A stretch of DNA of 64,000 bases from Sphaerolaimus hirsutus (lineage: Eukaryota > Nematoda > Chromadorea > Monhysterida > Sphaerolaimidae): assembly GCA_964036195.1 (NCBI GenBank), contig OZ038450.1:25449208-25513207 (forward strand), given 5' to 3'. How positions within the stretch are numbered: position 1 is the stretch's first letter; each line of letters begins with the position of its first letter. The notes beneath the pieces are model-generated. The model was not told the DNA's origin. It worked only from the letters and a program-made list of their open reading frames with translations, and did no database searches. The position numbers and the translations under genes are program-made. This document shows, piece after piece, positions 12,030-23,672 of this stretch.

Positions 12030-12550
12030 AGTTGAGTTAAATGTTCACAGTTGAGTTAAAGGCTAAAAGGTGAGTTAAAAGTTTATTTAAAAGACAAATG
12101 GGTCATTCGTTGCAGAAGCGCGATACGCTGATCTTCGATCATATTTTGTCCCCGCACGGCCATTTTGAAACAACGTTCCGCGATTTTTTCTTTTTTTAGT
12201 GATAATTTTTTTGGATATGTTATTTTCAAATGTTGTGCATACAACATTGGCAGCATGCCAGCGAACAGCCGTATCAATACCAATTTCACCTTTTTTTTAT
12301 TTTTTTTTTACCATCATTTTCCACTTGTCTCTTAACTCTCAACTCTTCACTCAACTCTTAACTCAACTCTTAACTCTTAACTCAACTTTTAACCTTTAAC
12401 TCAACTCTTAACATTTAACTCAACTTTTAACTCAACTCTTAAATTTTAACTTTTCTCTTAAACTTTAACTTTACTCTTAACTCGCCATTTGTCATTTTAC
12501 TCAACTCTTAACTTTTAACTCTTAACTTGTCCACTTGCGGAGCCGGCACC

Positions 12551-12847
12551 TGGGCGTGCACATGTAGAATACATACACAATGGAAAATTGAAAGAATTTG
12601 TTTGCTTCTCGTATTTTTGTTTCAGTGGTCACAGATAACAGTGAAAATGGCGCTGAAGCTCAGACGGATTTTTTCATAAATACGAATAAGCGACAGAGAA
12701 TGAATCGACTTCAACACATAGTTTTGCATTACGTGCAGCTACAAAAGAAAGCTGACAGAGACCCCACCCTATTGAATGATCACAACCATCAATCATATTC
12801 CAGCAGTTTTCTTGATCCAATCCACATACTTGGGCACATGTGTATAT
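12551..12847. repeat. Segmental duplication, left part (matches 56,119-56,418)
   Basis: Near-identical to 56,119-56,418, with a few substitutions and short indels. It holds the 3' end of trypsin copy 1. Its continuation is found 35 kb away at 47,849-48,325, because a large element was inserted in between. Confidence 0.9.
12793..12847 (-). pseudogene. Trypsin copy 1, C-terminal piece
   Basis: On minus it encodes the C-terminal helix of an S1 protease (YTHVPKYVDWIKKTAGI, then TGA at 12,795-12,793). The rest of this exon lies at 47,849-48,153 on the other side of the 35-kb insertion, so this copy is broken. Confidence 0.85.
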
Positions 12848-13074
12848 GAGTCAGTCCACGAGTCAGTGGCCACTCCAGGAACAAACCTCGGACACCGGTA
12901 AAAAATTGAAAATTGCGAAAATGGTCCTAAGGTACTCCAATGGGTCCACTGAGTTATGAAATACATGCAAAATTTCCATTCGTATATATTGCATATACTT
13001 GAAAGTGAAAATTACCAAAATTGGGCATTTCTCACATTATTCACTATTGGGCACCCAACTATCAAGGCCTTATA

Positions 13075-16000
13075 GCTATATTTTACACCATTACATAGCC
13101 CAGAATGTCCTCTATCATAATCCACAAACTTTAATGGGGGTTCCCTGTTGCTACTTTATACCTAAGAAATCAAAACGTGCTTTCAGGTCAGTTCCTGCAC
13201 TTTGCATCGCCTGTGAAAGCACAATGCAGATCCACGTAATGGCTATATTTTACACCGTTGCGAAGCCCACAATGTCCTCTATCAGAATCCACAAAGTTTA
13301 TAGGGGGTTCCCAGTCGCTACTTTATACCTAAGAAATCAAAACGTGCTTTCAGGTCAGTTCCTGCAGTTTGCATCACCTGTGAAAGCACAATGCAGATCC
13401 ACGTAATGGCTATATTTTACACCGTTGTGAAGCCCACAATGTCCTCTATCAGAATCCACAAAGTTTATAGGGGGTTCCCTGTCGCTACTTTATACCTAAG
13501 AAATCAAAACGTGCTTTCAGGTCAGTTCCTGCAGTTTGCATTGCCTGTGAAAGCACAATGCAGATCCGCGTAACGGCTATATTTTACACCGTTGTGAAGC
13601 CCACAATGTCCTCTATCAGAATCCACAAAGTTTACAGGGGGTTCCCTGTCGCTACTTTATACCTAAGAAATCAAAATGTGCTTTCAGGTCAGTTCCTGCA
13701 GTTTGCATCGCCTGTGAAAGCACAATGCAGATCCACGTAACAGCTATATTTTACACCGTTGCGAAGCCCACAATGTCCTCTATCAGAATCTACAAACTTT
13801 GATGGGGGTTCCCCGTCGCTACTTTATACCTAAGAAATCAAAATGTGCTTTCAGGTCAATTCCTGCAGTTTGCATCACCTGTGAAACCACAATGCAGATC
13901 CGCGTAACAGCTATATTTTACACCGTTGCGAAGCCCACAATGTCCTCTATCAGAATCCACAAACTTTGATGGGGGTTCCCCATCGCTACTTTATACCTAA
14001 GAAATCAAAACGTGCTTTCAGGTCAGTTCCTGCAGTTTGCATCGCCTGTGAAAGCACAATGCAGATCCACGTAATGGCTATATTTTACACCTTTGTGAAG
14101 CCCACAATGTCCTCTATCAGAATCCACAAAGTTTATAGGGGGTTCCCTGTCGCTACTTTATACCTAAGAAATCAAAACGTGCTTTCAGGTCAGTTCCTGC
14201 AGTTTGCATCGCCTGTGAAAGCACAATGCAGATCCGCGTAACAGCTATATTTTACACCGTTGCGAAGCCCACAATGTCCTCTATCAGAATCTACAAACTT
14301 TGATGGGGGTTCCCTGTCGCTACTTTATACCTAAGAAATCAAAACGTGCTTTCAGGTCAATTCCTGCAGTTTGCATCACCTGTGAAACCACAATGCAGAT
14401 CCGCGCAACAGCTATATTTTACACCGTTGCGAAGCCCACAATGTCCTCTATCAGAATCCACAAACTTTGATGGGGGTTCCCTGTCGCTACTTTATACCTA
14501 AGAAATCAAAACGTGCTTTCAGGTCAATTCCTGCAGTTTGCATCACCTGTGAAACCACAATGCAGATCCGCGTAACGGCTATATTTTACACCGTTGCGAA
14601 GCCCACAATGTCCTCTATCAGAATCCACAAAGTTTATAGGGGGTTCCTCATCGCTACTTTATACCTAAGAAATCAAAACATGCTTTCAGGTCAGTTCCTG
14701 TAGTTTGCATCGCCTGTGAAAGCACAATGCAGATCCGCGTAACAGCTATATTTTACACTGTTGTGAAGCCCACAATGTCCTCTATCAGAATGCACAAAGT
14801 TTATAGGGGGTTCCACGTCGCTACTTTATACCTAAGAAATCAAAATGTGCTTTCAGGTCGATTACAGCAGTTTGCATCACCTGTGAAAGCACAATGCAGA
14901 TCCGCGTAATGGCTATATTTTACACCGTTGCGAAGCCCACAGAGTCCTCTATCAGAATCCACAAAGTTTGATGGGGGTTCCCTGTCGCTACTTTATACCT
15001 AAGAAATCAAAACGTGCTTTCAGGTCTATTACGGCAGTTTGCATCGCCTGCGAAAGCACAATGCAGATCCGCGTAACGGCTATATTTTACACCTTTGCAA
15101 AAACCACAGAGTCCTCTATCAGAATCCACAAAGTTTATAGGGGGTTCCCTGTCGCTACTTTATACCTAAGAAATCAAAACGTGCTTTCAGGTCGATTACG
15201 GCAGTTTGCATCGCCTGCGAAAGCACAATGCAGATCCACGTAATGGCTAAATTTTACACCGTTGTGAAGCCCACAATGTCCTCTATCAGAATCCACAAAG
15301 TTTATAGGGGGTTCCCTGTCGCTACTTTATACCTAAGAAATCAAAACGTGCTTTCAGGTCGATTACGGCAGTTTGCATCGCCTGCGAAAGCACAATGCAG
15401 ATCCACGTAATGGCTAAATTTTACACCGTTGTGAAGCCCACAATGTCCTCTATCAGAATCCACAAAGTTTATAGGGGGTTCCCCGTCGCTACTTTATACC
15501 TAAGAAATCAAAATGTGCTTTCAGGTCGATTACAGCAGTTTGCATCACCTTTGAAAGCACAATGCAGATCGGTGTAATGGCTATATTTTACACCGTTGCG
15601 AAGCCCACAGAGTCCTCTATCAGAATCCACAAAGTTTATAGGGGGTTCCCCGTCGCTACTTTATACCTAAGAAATCAAAATGTGCTTTCAGGTCGATTAC
15701 AGCAGTTTGCATCACCTTTGAAAGCACAATGCAGATCGGTGTAATGGCTATATTTTACACCGTTGCGAAGCCCACAATGTCCTCTATCAGAATCCACAAA
15801 GTTTATAGGGGGTTCCCTGTCGCTACTTTATACCTAAGAAATCAAAACGTGCTTTCAGGTCAGTTCCTGCAGTTTGCATCGCCTGTGAAAGCACAATGCA
15901 GATCCGCGTAACGGCTATATTTTACACCGTTGCGAAGCCCACAATGTCCTCTATCAGAATCCACAAAGTTTATAGGGGGTTCCCCGTCGCTACTTTATAC

Positions 16001-17747
16001 CTAAGAAATCAAAATGTGCTTTCAGGTCGATTACAGCAGTTTGCATCACCTTTGAAAGCACAATGCAGATCGGTGTAATGGCTATATTTTACACCGTTGC
16101 GAAGCCCACAGAGTCCTCTATCAGAATCCACAAAGTTTGATGGGGGTTCCCTGTCGCTACTTTATACCTAAGAAATCAAAACGTGCTTTCAGGTCGATAA
16201 CGGCAGTTTGCATCGCCTGCGAAAGCACAATGCAGATCCGTGTAACGGCTATATTTTACACCGTTGCAAAGACCACAGAGTCCTCTATCAGAATCCACAA
16301 AGTTTATAGGGGGTTCCACGTCGCTACTTTATACCTAAGAAATCAAAATGTGCTTTCAGGTCAATTACAGCAGTTTGCATCACCTGTGAAAGCACAATGC
16401 AGATCCGCGTAATGGCTATATTTTACACCGTTGCGAAGCCCACAGAGTCCTCTATCAGAATCCACAAAGTTTGATGGAGGTTCCCTGTCGCTACTTTATA
16501 CCTAAGAAATCAAAACGTGCTTTCAGGTCTATTACGGCAGTTTGCATCACCTGCGAAAGCACAATGCAGATCCGCGTAACAACTATATTTTACACCGTTG
16601 CAAAGACCACAGAGTCCTCTATCAGAATCCACAAAGTTTATAGGGGGTTCCCTGTCGCTACTTTATACCTAAGAAATCAAAACGTGCTTTCAGGTCGATT
16701 ACAGCAGTTTGCATCACCTGTGAAAGCACAATGCAGATCCGCGTAATGGCTATATTTTATACCGTTGCGAAGCCCACAGAGTCCTCTATCAGAATCCACA
16801 AAGTTTGATGGGGGTTCCCTGTAGCTACTTTATACCTAAGAAATCAAAACGTGCTTTCAGGTCTATTACAACAGTTTGCATCGCCTGCGAAAGCACAATG
16901 CAGATCCGCGTAACGGCTATATTTTACACCGTTGCAAAGACCACAGAGTCCTCTATCAGAATCCACAAAGTTTATAGGGGGTTCCCTGTCGCTACTTTAT
17001 ACCTAAGAAATCAAAACGTGCTTTCAGGTCGATTACAGCAGTTTGCATCGCCTGCGAAAGCACAATGCAGATCCACGTAATGGCTGTATTTTACACCGTT
17101 GCGAAGCCCACAATGTCCTCTATCAGAATCCACAAAGTTTATAGGGGGTTCCCCGTCGCTACTTTATACCTAAGAAATCAAAATGTGCTTTCAGGTCAGT
17201 TCCTGCAGTTTGCATCGCCTGTGAAAGCACAATGCAGATCCACGTAATGGCTATATTTTACACCGTTGCGAAGCCCACAATGTCCTCTATCAGCATCCAC
17301 AAAGTTTATAGGGGGTTCCCTGTTGCTACTTTATACCTAAGAAATCAAAACGTGCTTTCAGGTCAGTTCCTGCAGTTTGCATCGCCTGTGAAAGCACAAT
17401 GCAGATCCGCGTAACGGCTATATTTTACACTGTTGCGAAGCCCACAATGTCCTCTATCAGAATCCACAAAGTTTATAGGGGGTTCCCCATCGCTACTTTA
17501 TACCTAAGAAATCAAAATGTGCTTTCAGGTCGATTACAGCAGTTTGCATCACCTGTGAAAGCACAATGCAGATCTGCGTGATGGCTATATTTTACACCGT
17601 TGTGAAGCCCACAGAGTCCTCTATCAGAATCCACAAAGTTTGATGGGGGTTCCCTGTTGCTTCTTTATACCTAAGAAATCAAAACGTGCTTTCAGGTCGA
17701 TTACGGCAGTTTGCATCGCCTGCGAAAGCACAATGCAGATCCGCGTA
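13075..17747 (+). repeat. 167-bp satellite, 28 units
   Basis: 4,673 bp equal 28.0 units of 167 bp. Each begins GCTATATTTTACACCGTT and ends GATCCGCGTAACG or a variant. Two sequence classes are interspersed: TCAGTTCCTGCAGTTTGCATC versus TCGATTACGGCAGTTTGC, and TTTATAGGGGG versus TTTGATGGGGG. Overlapping 60-91 aa ORFs repeat with the unit and shift frame each time (167 is not a multiple of 3), so they are not genes. The array is cut by the Polinton at 17,748. Confidence 0.95.
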
Positions 17748-17837
17748 AGTAGTGGTAACTCGGCATAAAGAACAACAATTTTGAGAATTTTTTAGAAAGA
17801 GGTACCACTGAAAATTTTCATTTTCATTTTCGTTTTT
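17748..17837 (+). repeat. Polinton left TIR
   Basis: About 90 bp matching the inverse of 47,123-47,212 with two mismatches. Flanked outside by TSD CGCGTA. Confidence 0.95.
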
Positions 17838-18018
17838 ATACTTTTGTACCCACCACACCGTAAAAAGGTATTGTGATATTTTTATGTGATCGTTCACCCC
17901 AATAAAAAAAGTCATATACAAAGTTATTGATATTTTTATGTGACCGTTAACCCATCATAAAATTTTTTTATATGCAATGTTTATTACGTAATAAATTTTT
18001 ACGTCATTTGGACCCCTT

Positions 18019-18024
18019 TATAAA
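18019..18024 (+). promoter_or_regulatory. TATA box before polB
   Basis: TATAAA 54 nt upstream of the ATG at 18,078. Fits a start of transcription near 18,050. Confidence 0.55.
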
Positions 18025-18077
18025 CCTTGGAACAAGACGAAAAAGTTCACATTCGCACAAAAAATTCAACATTCGAC

Positions 18078-21000
18078 ATGGCACAGCAACGCAGTTACGA
18101 GCTGGTAGACAGCGCACCGCCCGAGGATTTTCAAAATCTCCCCGAGTTATCATCAGATGGGGAAATTGATGAAGACAAAATTCAATATGACGAGGTTGAT
18201 GACGTTAGTTTAAATAAGCATTACGAATTCATAAAGAACGACACCAAGGATATCGAGGAAACTGAACCAGGATGGAAGGATTTGTTTAAGATAGAGGAAC
18301 CGTGGTTAGAAAAAAATGGAAAATTTTACACTAATTATTATGTCTATAATGTAAATTTTGTATCGGACTTAGAAGATAAGGTTAGTGACCCCATCACGTT
18401 TTTAGAGTACATTTTGGCTAAATGTATTCTAAGAGTCTACGTAGATTTTTTTGCAGATAAACAAATTGAAGAGAAAAAACGAATTTTTATTGGGATAAAG
18501 GTCATGTCAAAGAGTTTTGACAGAGGTTACATATTATCGAAAATTACCCACCTACAGAATGTGTCAATAGCTTCCATTTTAAACAGAGTTGAAATGATTT
18601 TTCAGTCAGCGGGTATAGAGGAAGATAATTTACTTAATGGTTTTTCTGTGAATATCACAACGGTGGAACGTAAAGATATAGTTGCGAAAGGATTTGACAA
18701 GTTTGTCAAGTTCTTACCCGATATTAATAGTAGAATAGCCTACCACAGGAAAGCCTTATACAACCCACCAAATTTACCAGCCTTACCGGATCAATGTTTA
18801 CCCGTCTGTTTGTTTATGGGGCATCAAAATATACTGGCAAGTATAAGTAAAAAACAGAATTTGTTCAAAAGATACAGAAGGAAAAATAGAAAGGGCCAGT
18901 TCAAATTATTACAAACAGATGTAATCAAGTTTGTGCAATATGCCAGATCATCTCATAAATATGATATGCAGTGCAAAGATCTGTATGGAAATATCAATAT
19001 ACTTTTGAATGCGTTGAATAAATATCCACCAGTGTACAAACATTTAAAGTATAGTTGTAGGGTCTGGGCCATCGGTGAAGGAGGTGTGGAAATGATATTT
19101 CAAAGTCACGTGGGAAAAAAAAATGCTTGCATCGATTTATTGTATGATAACAAGGAACATGTGGTGTTGATCAGATCCATAAGTACATTGGCTAATTGCT
19201 ACAGAGTCACTGAATGCTGCAACAAAATAATTTTTAATAAGGATACACCGTGCAAATGCCCAAATTCGAACTGTCCCATTTGTTTCGCACCGGAAATGTG
19301 CCCTATAGACAAGGGTAAAAAGACTATAGTCTGTTCAGACTGTAATAGAAATTTTTACAGTAAAAAGTGTTATGAAAACCACTTGGTAAATGTTTTCCCG
19401 CACAAATCTAACATAGCTATCACTAAAGTGTATGGAGACTCTACTACTGACGAGTCGGATACTGGCGATACAAATAAAACCCCCATACAAAGCTTGAACA
19501 CGTCCTCCTGTGAACCATTAACAGTATGTCAGTGCGTCCATTTCTGCAAAAAGTGTTGCAAAAAGATAACTTTTGGTCAAAATCATGATTATTGCGGATT
19601 TACTAAATGTGATTATTGTCATATGAATGTCCCCGTTGAACAGACATTCAGGTCTCATCAGTTTGAATGCTATTTCCAGAAACCCATCCCATACGAGCAA
19701 AAGAATGCGGGAAAAAAATTTGAATTAATATTTTATGATACTGAAACATTCCAAAAGCCCATTATAGACACGAAACAGGCACCTTGGGGTGAACAATCAA
19801 CAAGCAAAGAAAAAGTATTCAGAAAAGTACACACAACATACGCGGTGTATTGCCTAAAGAGATGCAACATTTGTTTGTTACAAGAACGGGCTTGCGACAC
19901 TTGCCTAGATTGTACTAGGTTTTTTTATGGCTTAAATGCTATATCAGACTTTTACTTTTTCTTAATGGACTACAAAAAACACTTCAATCTAACAGTCATT
20001 GCGCATAATTTGAGCTTTGATTTGTGTGAAATATTATCGCTTTTTATAAAAAATGGACATGTACCCAAACTTATACTTTCAAATGCTAGGCGCATATTTT
20101 ATATGCGCCTCAATAGCAAAATTAGTTTCTTATGTTCATTAAAATTTTTCCCCATGAGTTTGGCCCAAGTTGGGAAAGCGTTCAATTGTTCAGTTCGCAA
20201 AGGTAATTTCCCGCACCAGATTATGAATGAACACAATTTGAATAGCAAGTATGATGCACTTCCTAGGGTCGAGTTTTACGACATTGAAAGTATGAAAAGT
20301 GATGAGAGAAAATCATTTTTGGAATGGTATGAGAAAAATCAGCACTTGGAATTTGATATAAAGAAAGAATGTTACGAGTACATTAAATCAGATACGGAGG
20401 TATTGGAAGAAGCCTTCATTAAATTTACAAAAGAGATTTATTACACTTTTAATATAATACTGCATCTCAATTCAAAAAGCCTTAGCAGTTTAGCCAATTT
20501 TATTTGGAAAAGTCAACACTTGGACACGTCACTTATACTTCACACACCACCGAGGAATAGTTTCAATACTGGCGATAATCAGAGCAAATGGGGATTGAAA
20601 AGTATTGTCGCATTAGCCAAGTACTTCGACAATAAGTATATTCAATATTCTAGATCGCAAGGGGGAGAAAAAGTGGTGACTTGTTTTGACCAGGATGCGA
20701 ATGTGTATAGAAATTTTAAGATAGATTGCGTTGTGTACAAAGATGAAAGCAAAACGGAGATTGATTTTTTCAGAGAACTTTTTGGATGCGCAGTTCATTC
20801 TTGCAAACAATGTTTTCCAGCGAGATTCACAAAACTGAGACAATCACACTTATCACACAAGGAGAATTATGAAAATACAATGAAACGAATTGATATGATT
20901 CAAAACCAGTTGGGAGTGCGCGTAGAAATTTGGTGGGAATGCGATGTTCATAGACTCAGAAGGAGCAGCTCAACGTTCAATAAAATATACAATAATTCAA

Positions 21001-22577
21001 AGGTTAGGGAGCCATTGGATATGCGTTCGGCTTATTTCGGTGGCAGGACAGAGCTTTTCAAGTGTTTCTTCAGCAGTGACCCGAATGGAAATCTTTTTGA
21101 AGAAAATTTACCGCTAGATTTTGACCCGGATCGAACTATCAACGCAGTCGATATATGTAGTCAATATCCAGCGACTATGAAAAAGTTCCCCATGCCTGTT
21201 AAGGTACCCAGAGTATTATCGCAAGAACAACTAGAATTTTTAAGTGATTATTCAGGCAAACAGTTACCTTTTGTCGCTGGAGTTTTGCAGGTTGACATAT
21301 TACCACCCCAAGACTTATTAATTCCATGCTTACCCATGAAAATAGATCAGTTTTCAGTTTATGCTTTGTGTTACAATTGCGCAAAAAAATATGTTTCGGG
21401 TAAAGAGAAGTTACCCCCACCGGATGGGTCGTATGTTTGCAACTGTTCAAAAAACCAAAGAAAAATGTCTGGGACTTGGTCAGTTAATTGTTTGAATATG
21501 GCTTTAGAAAGGGGATACACGATAATTCGCGCTTTCGAAGCGCTCATTTTCGATCACGTATCAGTGTGGTCACCCGAATCACCGACAGAGGGGGTGTTCA
21601 GCACATTTATAGACAAAATTTTTGCTCTCAAAGTTTTGTCAGCTAAACATAATTTTAACAATGAACAAGACAAATTGGCTTTTTGTAAAAAAATTTATCA
21701 AGTTGAAAAGTGTGAGTTGGACCCCGATAAATTTCAAGAAAATTCCGCCAAGACTAGAGTCTGCAAATTATTACTCAACAGTTCATATGGTCAGTTGGGT
21801 TTGAATAGCCAAAAGTCAAAATACATGTTCATAAAAGATCCAGCCAAGTTTATGACTACCGTTTTTTCTCCTATGAATGACATTGACGAAATTTTTATCA
21901 TGGATAAAAATATAGCGAGAATTAAAATGAAGACGGCGAATGAATACGTGGTGAATTCCACAAACTCTTGTATTATTTTAGCTCTCTACATCACTAGCTA
22001 CGCTAGATCAATTTTGCAAAGGCTTTTGGAACAATTTCATTACACGCAGTTATTGTATTCCGACACTGATAGTTGTTATTACGCTACTGGGCAGAAAGAA
22101 GGCCAGTTCCATCCGGAACTCAATCCAGGTATCTTAGGTGGTTTAGGTAGCGACGTTCCGGATGGGGAATTTATAAGTGAATTCATCGGGATCGCTAATA
22201 AGTTCTATTCCCTCACGTTTAGACAAAAAAGTGAACCCCAGACTGCGTACACTACGCTTAAAGCGAAAGGAGTTCGCATGACTAATAAAAATAAACATTC
22301 TTTACAAAGCAATGAGTTGAAGAAACAGTTGGTATCCTATTTTTCTCCACAAATATTTTCACCTCATTATATAAGCACCGAAAATCTCCAGTTTCGACAC
22401 ACACCTAATCTTTTATCCATAACAACTGACAAGGTGCTCAAGCGAGTACATTTTCAATTGAAAAAGCGATACCATTATTGGTCTCACGATCAACCTTGGT
22501 CTGTACCCTGGGGTTATTCAGGACAAAAACCACATCAATTTGGCGGAGATAATGACAACCGAGAAGTACTTCACTGA
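18078..22577 (+). CDS. polB: Protein-primed family B DNA polymerase (pPolB)
   Basis: 1,499 aa from the first ATG; an upstream TTG is in frame but lies before the likely transcription start. It would copy the linear element DNA with a protein primer. The N-terminal ~390-540 residues carry two Cys/His clusters (CPNSNCPICFAPEMC and CVHFCKKCC...CDYC...H), probable zinc fingers. 3'-5' exonuclease: DTET near 552 (Exo I), HNLSFD near 643 (Exo II), YIKSD near 769 (Exo III). Polymerase: DICSQYP near 1,026 (motif A), KLLLNSSYG near 1,232 (motif B), YSDTDS near 1,328 (motif C). All catalytic acidic residues are present and the frame is intact. The last 26 nt overlap the ATPase start. Confidence 0.95.
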   Translation: MAQQRSYELVDSAPPEDFQNLPELSSDGEIDEDKIQYDEVDDVSLNKHYEFIKNDTKDIEETEPGWKDLFKIEEPWLEKNGKFYTNYYVYNVNFVSDLEDKVSDPITFLEYILAKCILRVYVDFFADKQIEEKKRIFIGIKVMSKSFDRGYILSKITHLQNVSIASILNRVEMIFQSAGIEEDNLLNGFSVNITTVERKDIVAKGFDKFVKFLPDINSRIAYHRKALYNPPNLPALPDQCLPVCLFMGHQNILASISKKQNLFKRYRRKNRKGQFKLLQTDVIKFVQYARSSHKYDMQCKDLYGNINILLNALNKYPPVYKHLKYSCRVWAIGEGGVEMIFQSHVGKKNACIDLLYDNKEHVVLIRSISTLANCYRVTECCNKIIFNKDTPCKCPNSNCPICFAPEMCPIDKGKKTIVCSDCNRNFYSKKCYENHLVNVFPHKSNIAITKVYGDSTTDESDTGDTNKTPIQSLNTSSCEPLTVCQCVHFCKKCCKKITFGQNHDYCGFTKCDYCHMNVPVEQTFRSHQFECYFQKPIPYEQKNAGKKFELIFYDTETFQKPIIDTKQAPWGEQSTSKEKVFRKVHTTYAVYCLKRCNICLLQERACDTCLDCTRFFYGLNAISDFYFFLMDYKKHFNLTVIAHNLSFDLCEILSLFIKNGHVPKLILSNARRIFYMRLNSKISFLCSLKFFPMSLAQVGKAFNCSVRKGNFPHQIMNEHNLNSKYDALPRVEFYDIESMKSDERKSFLEWYEKNQHLEFDIKKECYEYIKSDTEVLEEAFIKFTKEIYYTFNIILHLNSKSLSSLANFIWKSQHLDTSLILHTPPRNSFNTGDNQSKWGLKSIVALAKYFDNKYIQYSRSQGGEKVVTCFDQDANVYRNFKIDCVVYKDESKTEIDFFRELFGCAVHSCKQCFPARFTKLRQSHLSHKENYENTMKRIDMIQNQLGVRVEIWWECDVHRLRRSSSTFNKIYNNSKVREPLDMRSAYFGGRTELFKCFFSSDPNGNLFEENLPLDFDPDRTINAVDICSQYPATMKKFPMPVKVPRVLSQEQLEFLSDYSGKQLPFVAGVLQVDILPPQDLLIPCLPMKIDQFSVYALCYNCAKKYVSGKEKLPPPDGSYVCNCSKNQRKMSGTWSVNCLNMALERGYTIIRAFEALIFDHVSVWSPESPTEGVFSTFIDKIFALKVLSAKHNFNNEQDKLAFCKKIYQVEKCELDPDKFQENSAKTRVCKLLLNSSYGQLGLNSQKSKYMFIKDPAKFMTTVFSPMNDIDEIFIMDKNIARIKMKTANEYVVNSTNSCIILALYITSYARSILQRLLEQFHYTQLLYSDTDSCYYATGQKEGQFHPELNPGILGGLGSDVPDGEFISEFIGIANKFYSLTFRQKSEPQTAYTTLKAKGVRMTNKNKHSLQSNELKKQLVSYFSPQIFSPHYISTENLQFRHTPNLLSITTDKVLKRVHFQLKKRYHYWSHDQPWSVPWGYSGQKPHQFGGDNDNREVLH

Positions 22578-23310
22578 ACAAGATGTTCAATTAGCCAATT
22601 ACGGTCAGTCGTATTTAATTATTGGTCCTAGTAAATGTGGAAAAAGTTCTTGGACATTAAAGTTTATTCATCACGCATTGAACGGTAAGTTTAACCTAGA
22701 TAAGATACCAGACAAAGTTTTAATTTGCTCAGGAAGTAATCAACATAATCATCCAGTTTATCAACAATTACAGAATGAGTTTCCAGATAAGGTGGAAATG
22801 TTGGAACGCAACAAGGTACCTTCCCTGTCCTCCCTGGAAGATACTAACTTGGCTCAAATAGTCGTGTACGATGATATGCAGTTATTATTACCGCAGTGGT
22901 ATACCAGTCGACTAATTACAAATTCGGTTAGTCATTCAAAAAATTTGATAACGTTAATACAGGTACACGACCCGTATTACAGTCCAAGCTTAAAGGTGAT
23001 TAGAAGAAACTGTTCTTATCTCGTTTTGTTTAAATACCCGACAGATCAAGTCGTTAACTCATTAGCAACTAGTTGGTTCGGGAAAAGCGAACAAAAGAAA
23101 AAATTTCTGCTTGCGTATAGTGACGCAATTTCTCAACCGTACGGATATTTATTAGTGTCATTTCAGCATATTCCAAACCCTATTTTTCAAGCCAGATCAA
23201 ATATTTTCAACGAAAACTCTCAAGACCAAATCGTCTACGACTTGTCAACGAATTTTGGGGGCGACAGTGGATCCAAATTTTCAAATTTTATAACAGTAAG
23301 TGACCAATAA
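22552..23310 (+). CDS. DNA-packaging ATPase (FtsK/HerA, A32-like)
   Basis: 252 aa from ATG 22,552. Walker A GPSKCGKSS at residues 25-33 and Walker B VVYDD at about 104-108. This is the Polinton homologue of the poxvirus A32-type packaging ATPase, thought to pump element DNA into capsids. It overlaps the end of polB by 26 nt, a compact virus-like arrangement. Intact. Confidence 0.9.
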   Translation: MTTEKYFTEQDVQLANYGQSYLIIGPSKCGKSSWTLKFIHHALNGKFNLDKIPDKVLICSGSNQHNHPVYQQLQNEFPDKVEMLERNKVPSLSSLEDTNLAQIVVYDDMQLLLPQWYTSRLITNSVSHSKNLITLIQVHDPYYSPSLKVIRRNCSYLVLFKYPTDQVVNSLATSWFGKSEQKKKFLLAYSDAISQPYGYLLVSFQHIPNPIFQARSNIFNENSQDQIVYDLSTNFGGDSGSKFSNFITVSDQ

Positions 23311-23312
23311 AT

Positions 23313-23672
23313 ATGAAAGAACAGAGAAAAAATAACCCGACACCCAGAGTGAAGAAATATGCCAGTGTATTGAAGCGCATCACCCATCTACAGAGTGATA
23401 AAAAGCTACGATCCTATTTAAGTACCGCCAAGAAACCCGTGATTTCCTCCATTTTGGACATAGCCTTCAATGTCAGCTATAATAGTGATGTGAAAAAAAA
23501 CCTAACCTCAACCACTAATAGATCACTTTTATATTTTTCACCAATAATAACTGCATTGTCAAATTGTCACTCTGTTAAGTACGGAAGGAAAATACTAGTC
23601 AAGCACGCATCCATACCTTTGATAAGGTTATTGACCAATTCCGTAGCTTCTAAACTATTCCTGAAAACATGA
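23313..23672 (+). CDS. Small basic Polinton protein
   Basis: 119 aa, strongly basic. The pattern around ILDIAFNVS and RKILVKHASIPLIRLL recalls a small conserved basic protein of Polintons and adintovirus-like elements (from memory, not searched). Two nt after the ATPase stop; the next ORF starts inside its stop (ATGA-type overlap at 23,669). Possibly a DNA-binding or capsid-associated protein; function not established here. Confidence 0.65.
   Translation: MKEQRKNNPTPRVKKYASVLKRITHLQSDKKLRSYLSTAKKPVISSILDIAFNVSYNSDVKKNLTSTTNRSLLYFSPIITALSNCHSVKYGRKILVKHASIPLIRLLTNSVASKLFLKT

Larger units (their letters stand above)
2934..12547. mobile_element. Foldback/TIR DNA element hosting the gypsy element
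   Basis: The left arm begins GCCAGTTCCGCAAGT and runs into a long (G)TTAAGAGTTAAA-type repeat. The right arm (about 12,310-12,547) is its inverse and ends ACTTGCGGAGCCGGC. The arms match over about 100 bp or more. A 7-bp direct repeat ACCTGGG flanks the element (2,927-2,933 and 12,548-12,554). Apart from the nested LTR element (3,130-12,029) the interior is only the low-complexity arms plus 12,080-12,310, so this was a non-autonomous foldback element before the retrotransposon entered its left arm. Confidence 0.75.

Noticed and set aside
13391-17581. Series of 60-91 aa ORFs in the satellite
   Set aside because: They repeat with the 167-bp unit, shift frame from unit to unit and overlap; by-products of the array.
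13075-17747. Regular repeats resembling a CRISPR array
   Set aside because: Units are contiguous, without unique spacers, and the DNA is eukaryotic.
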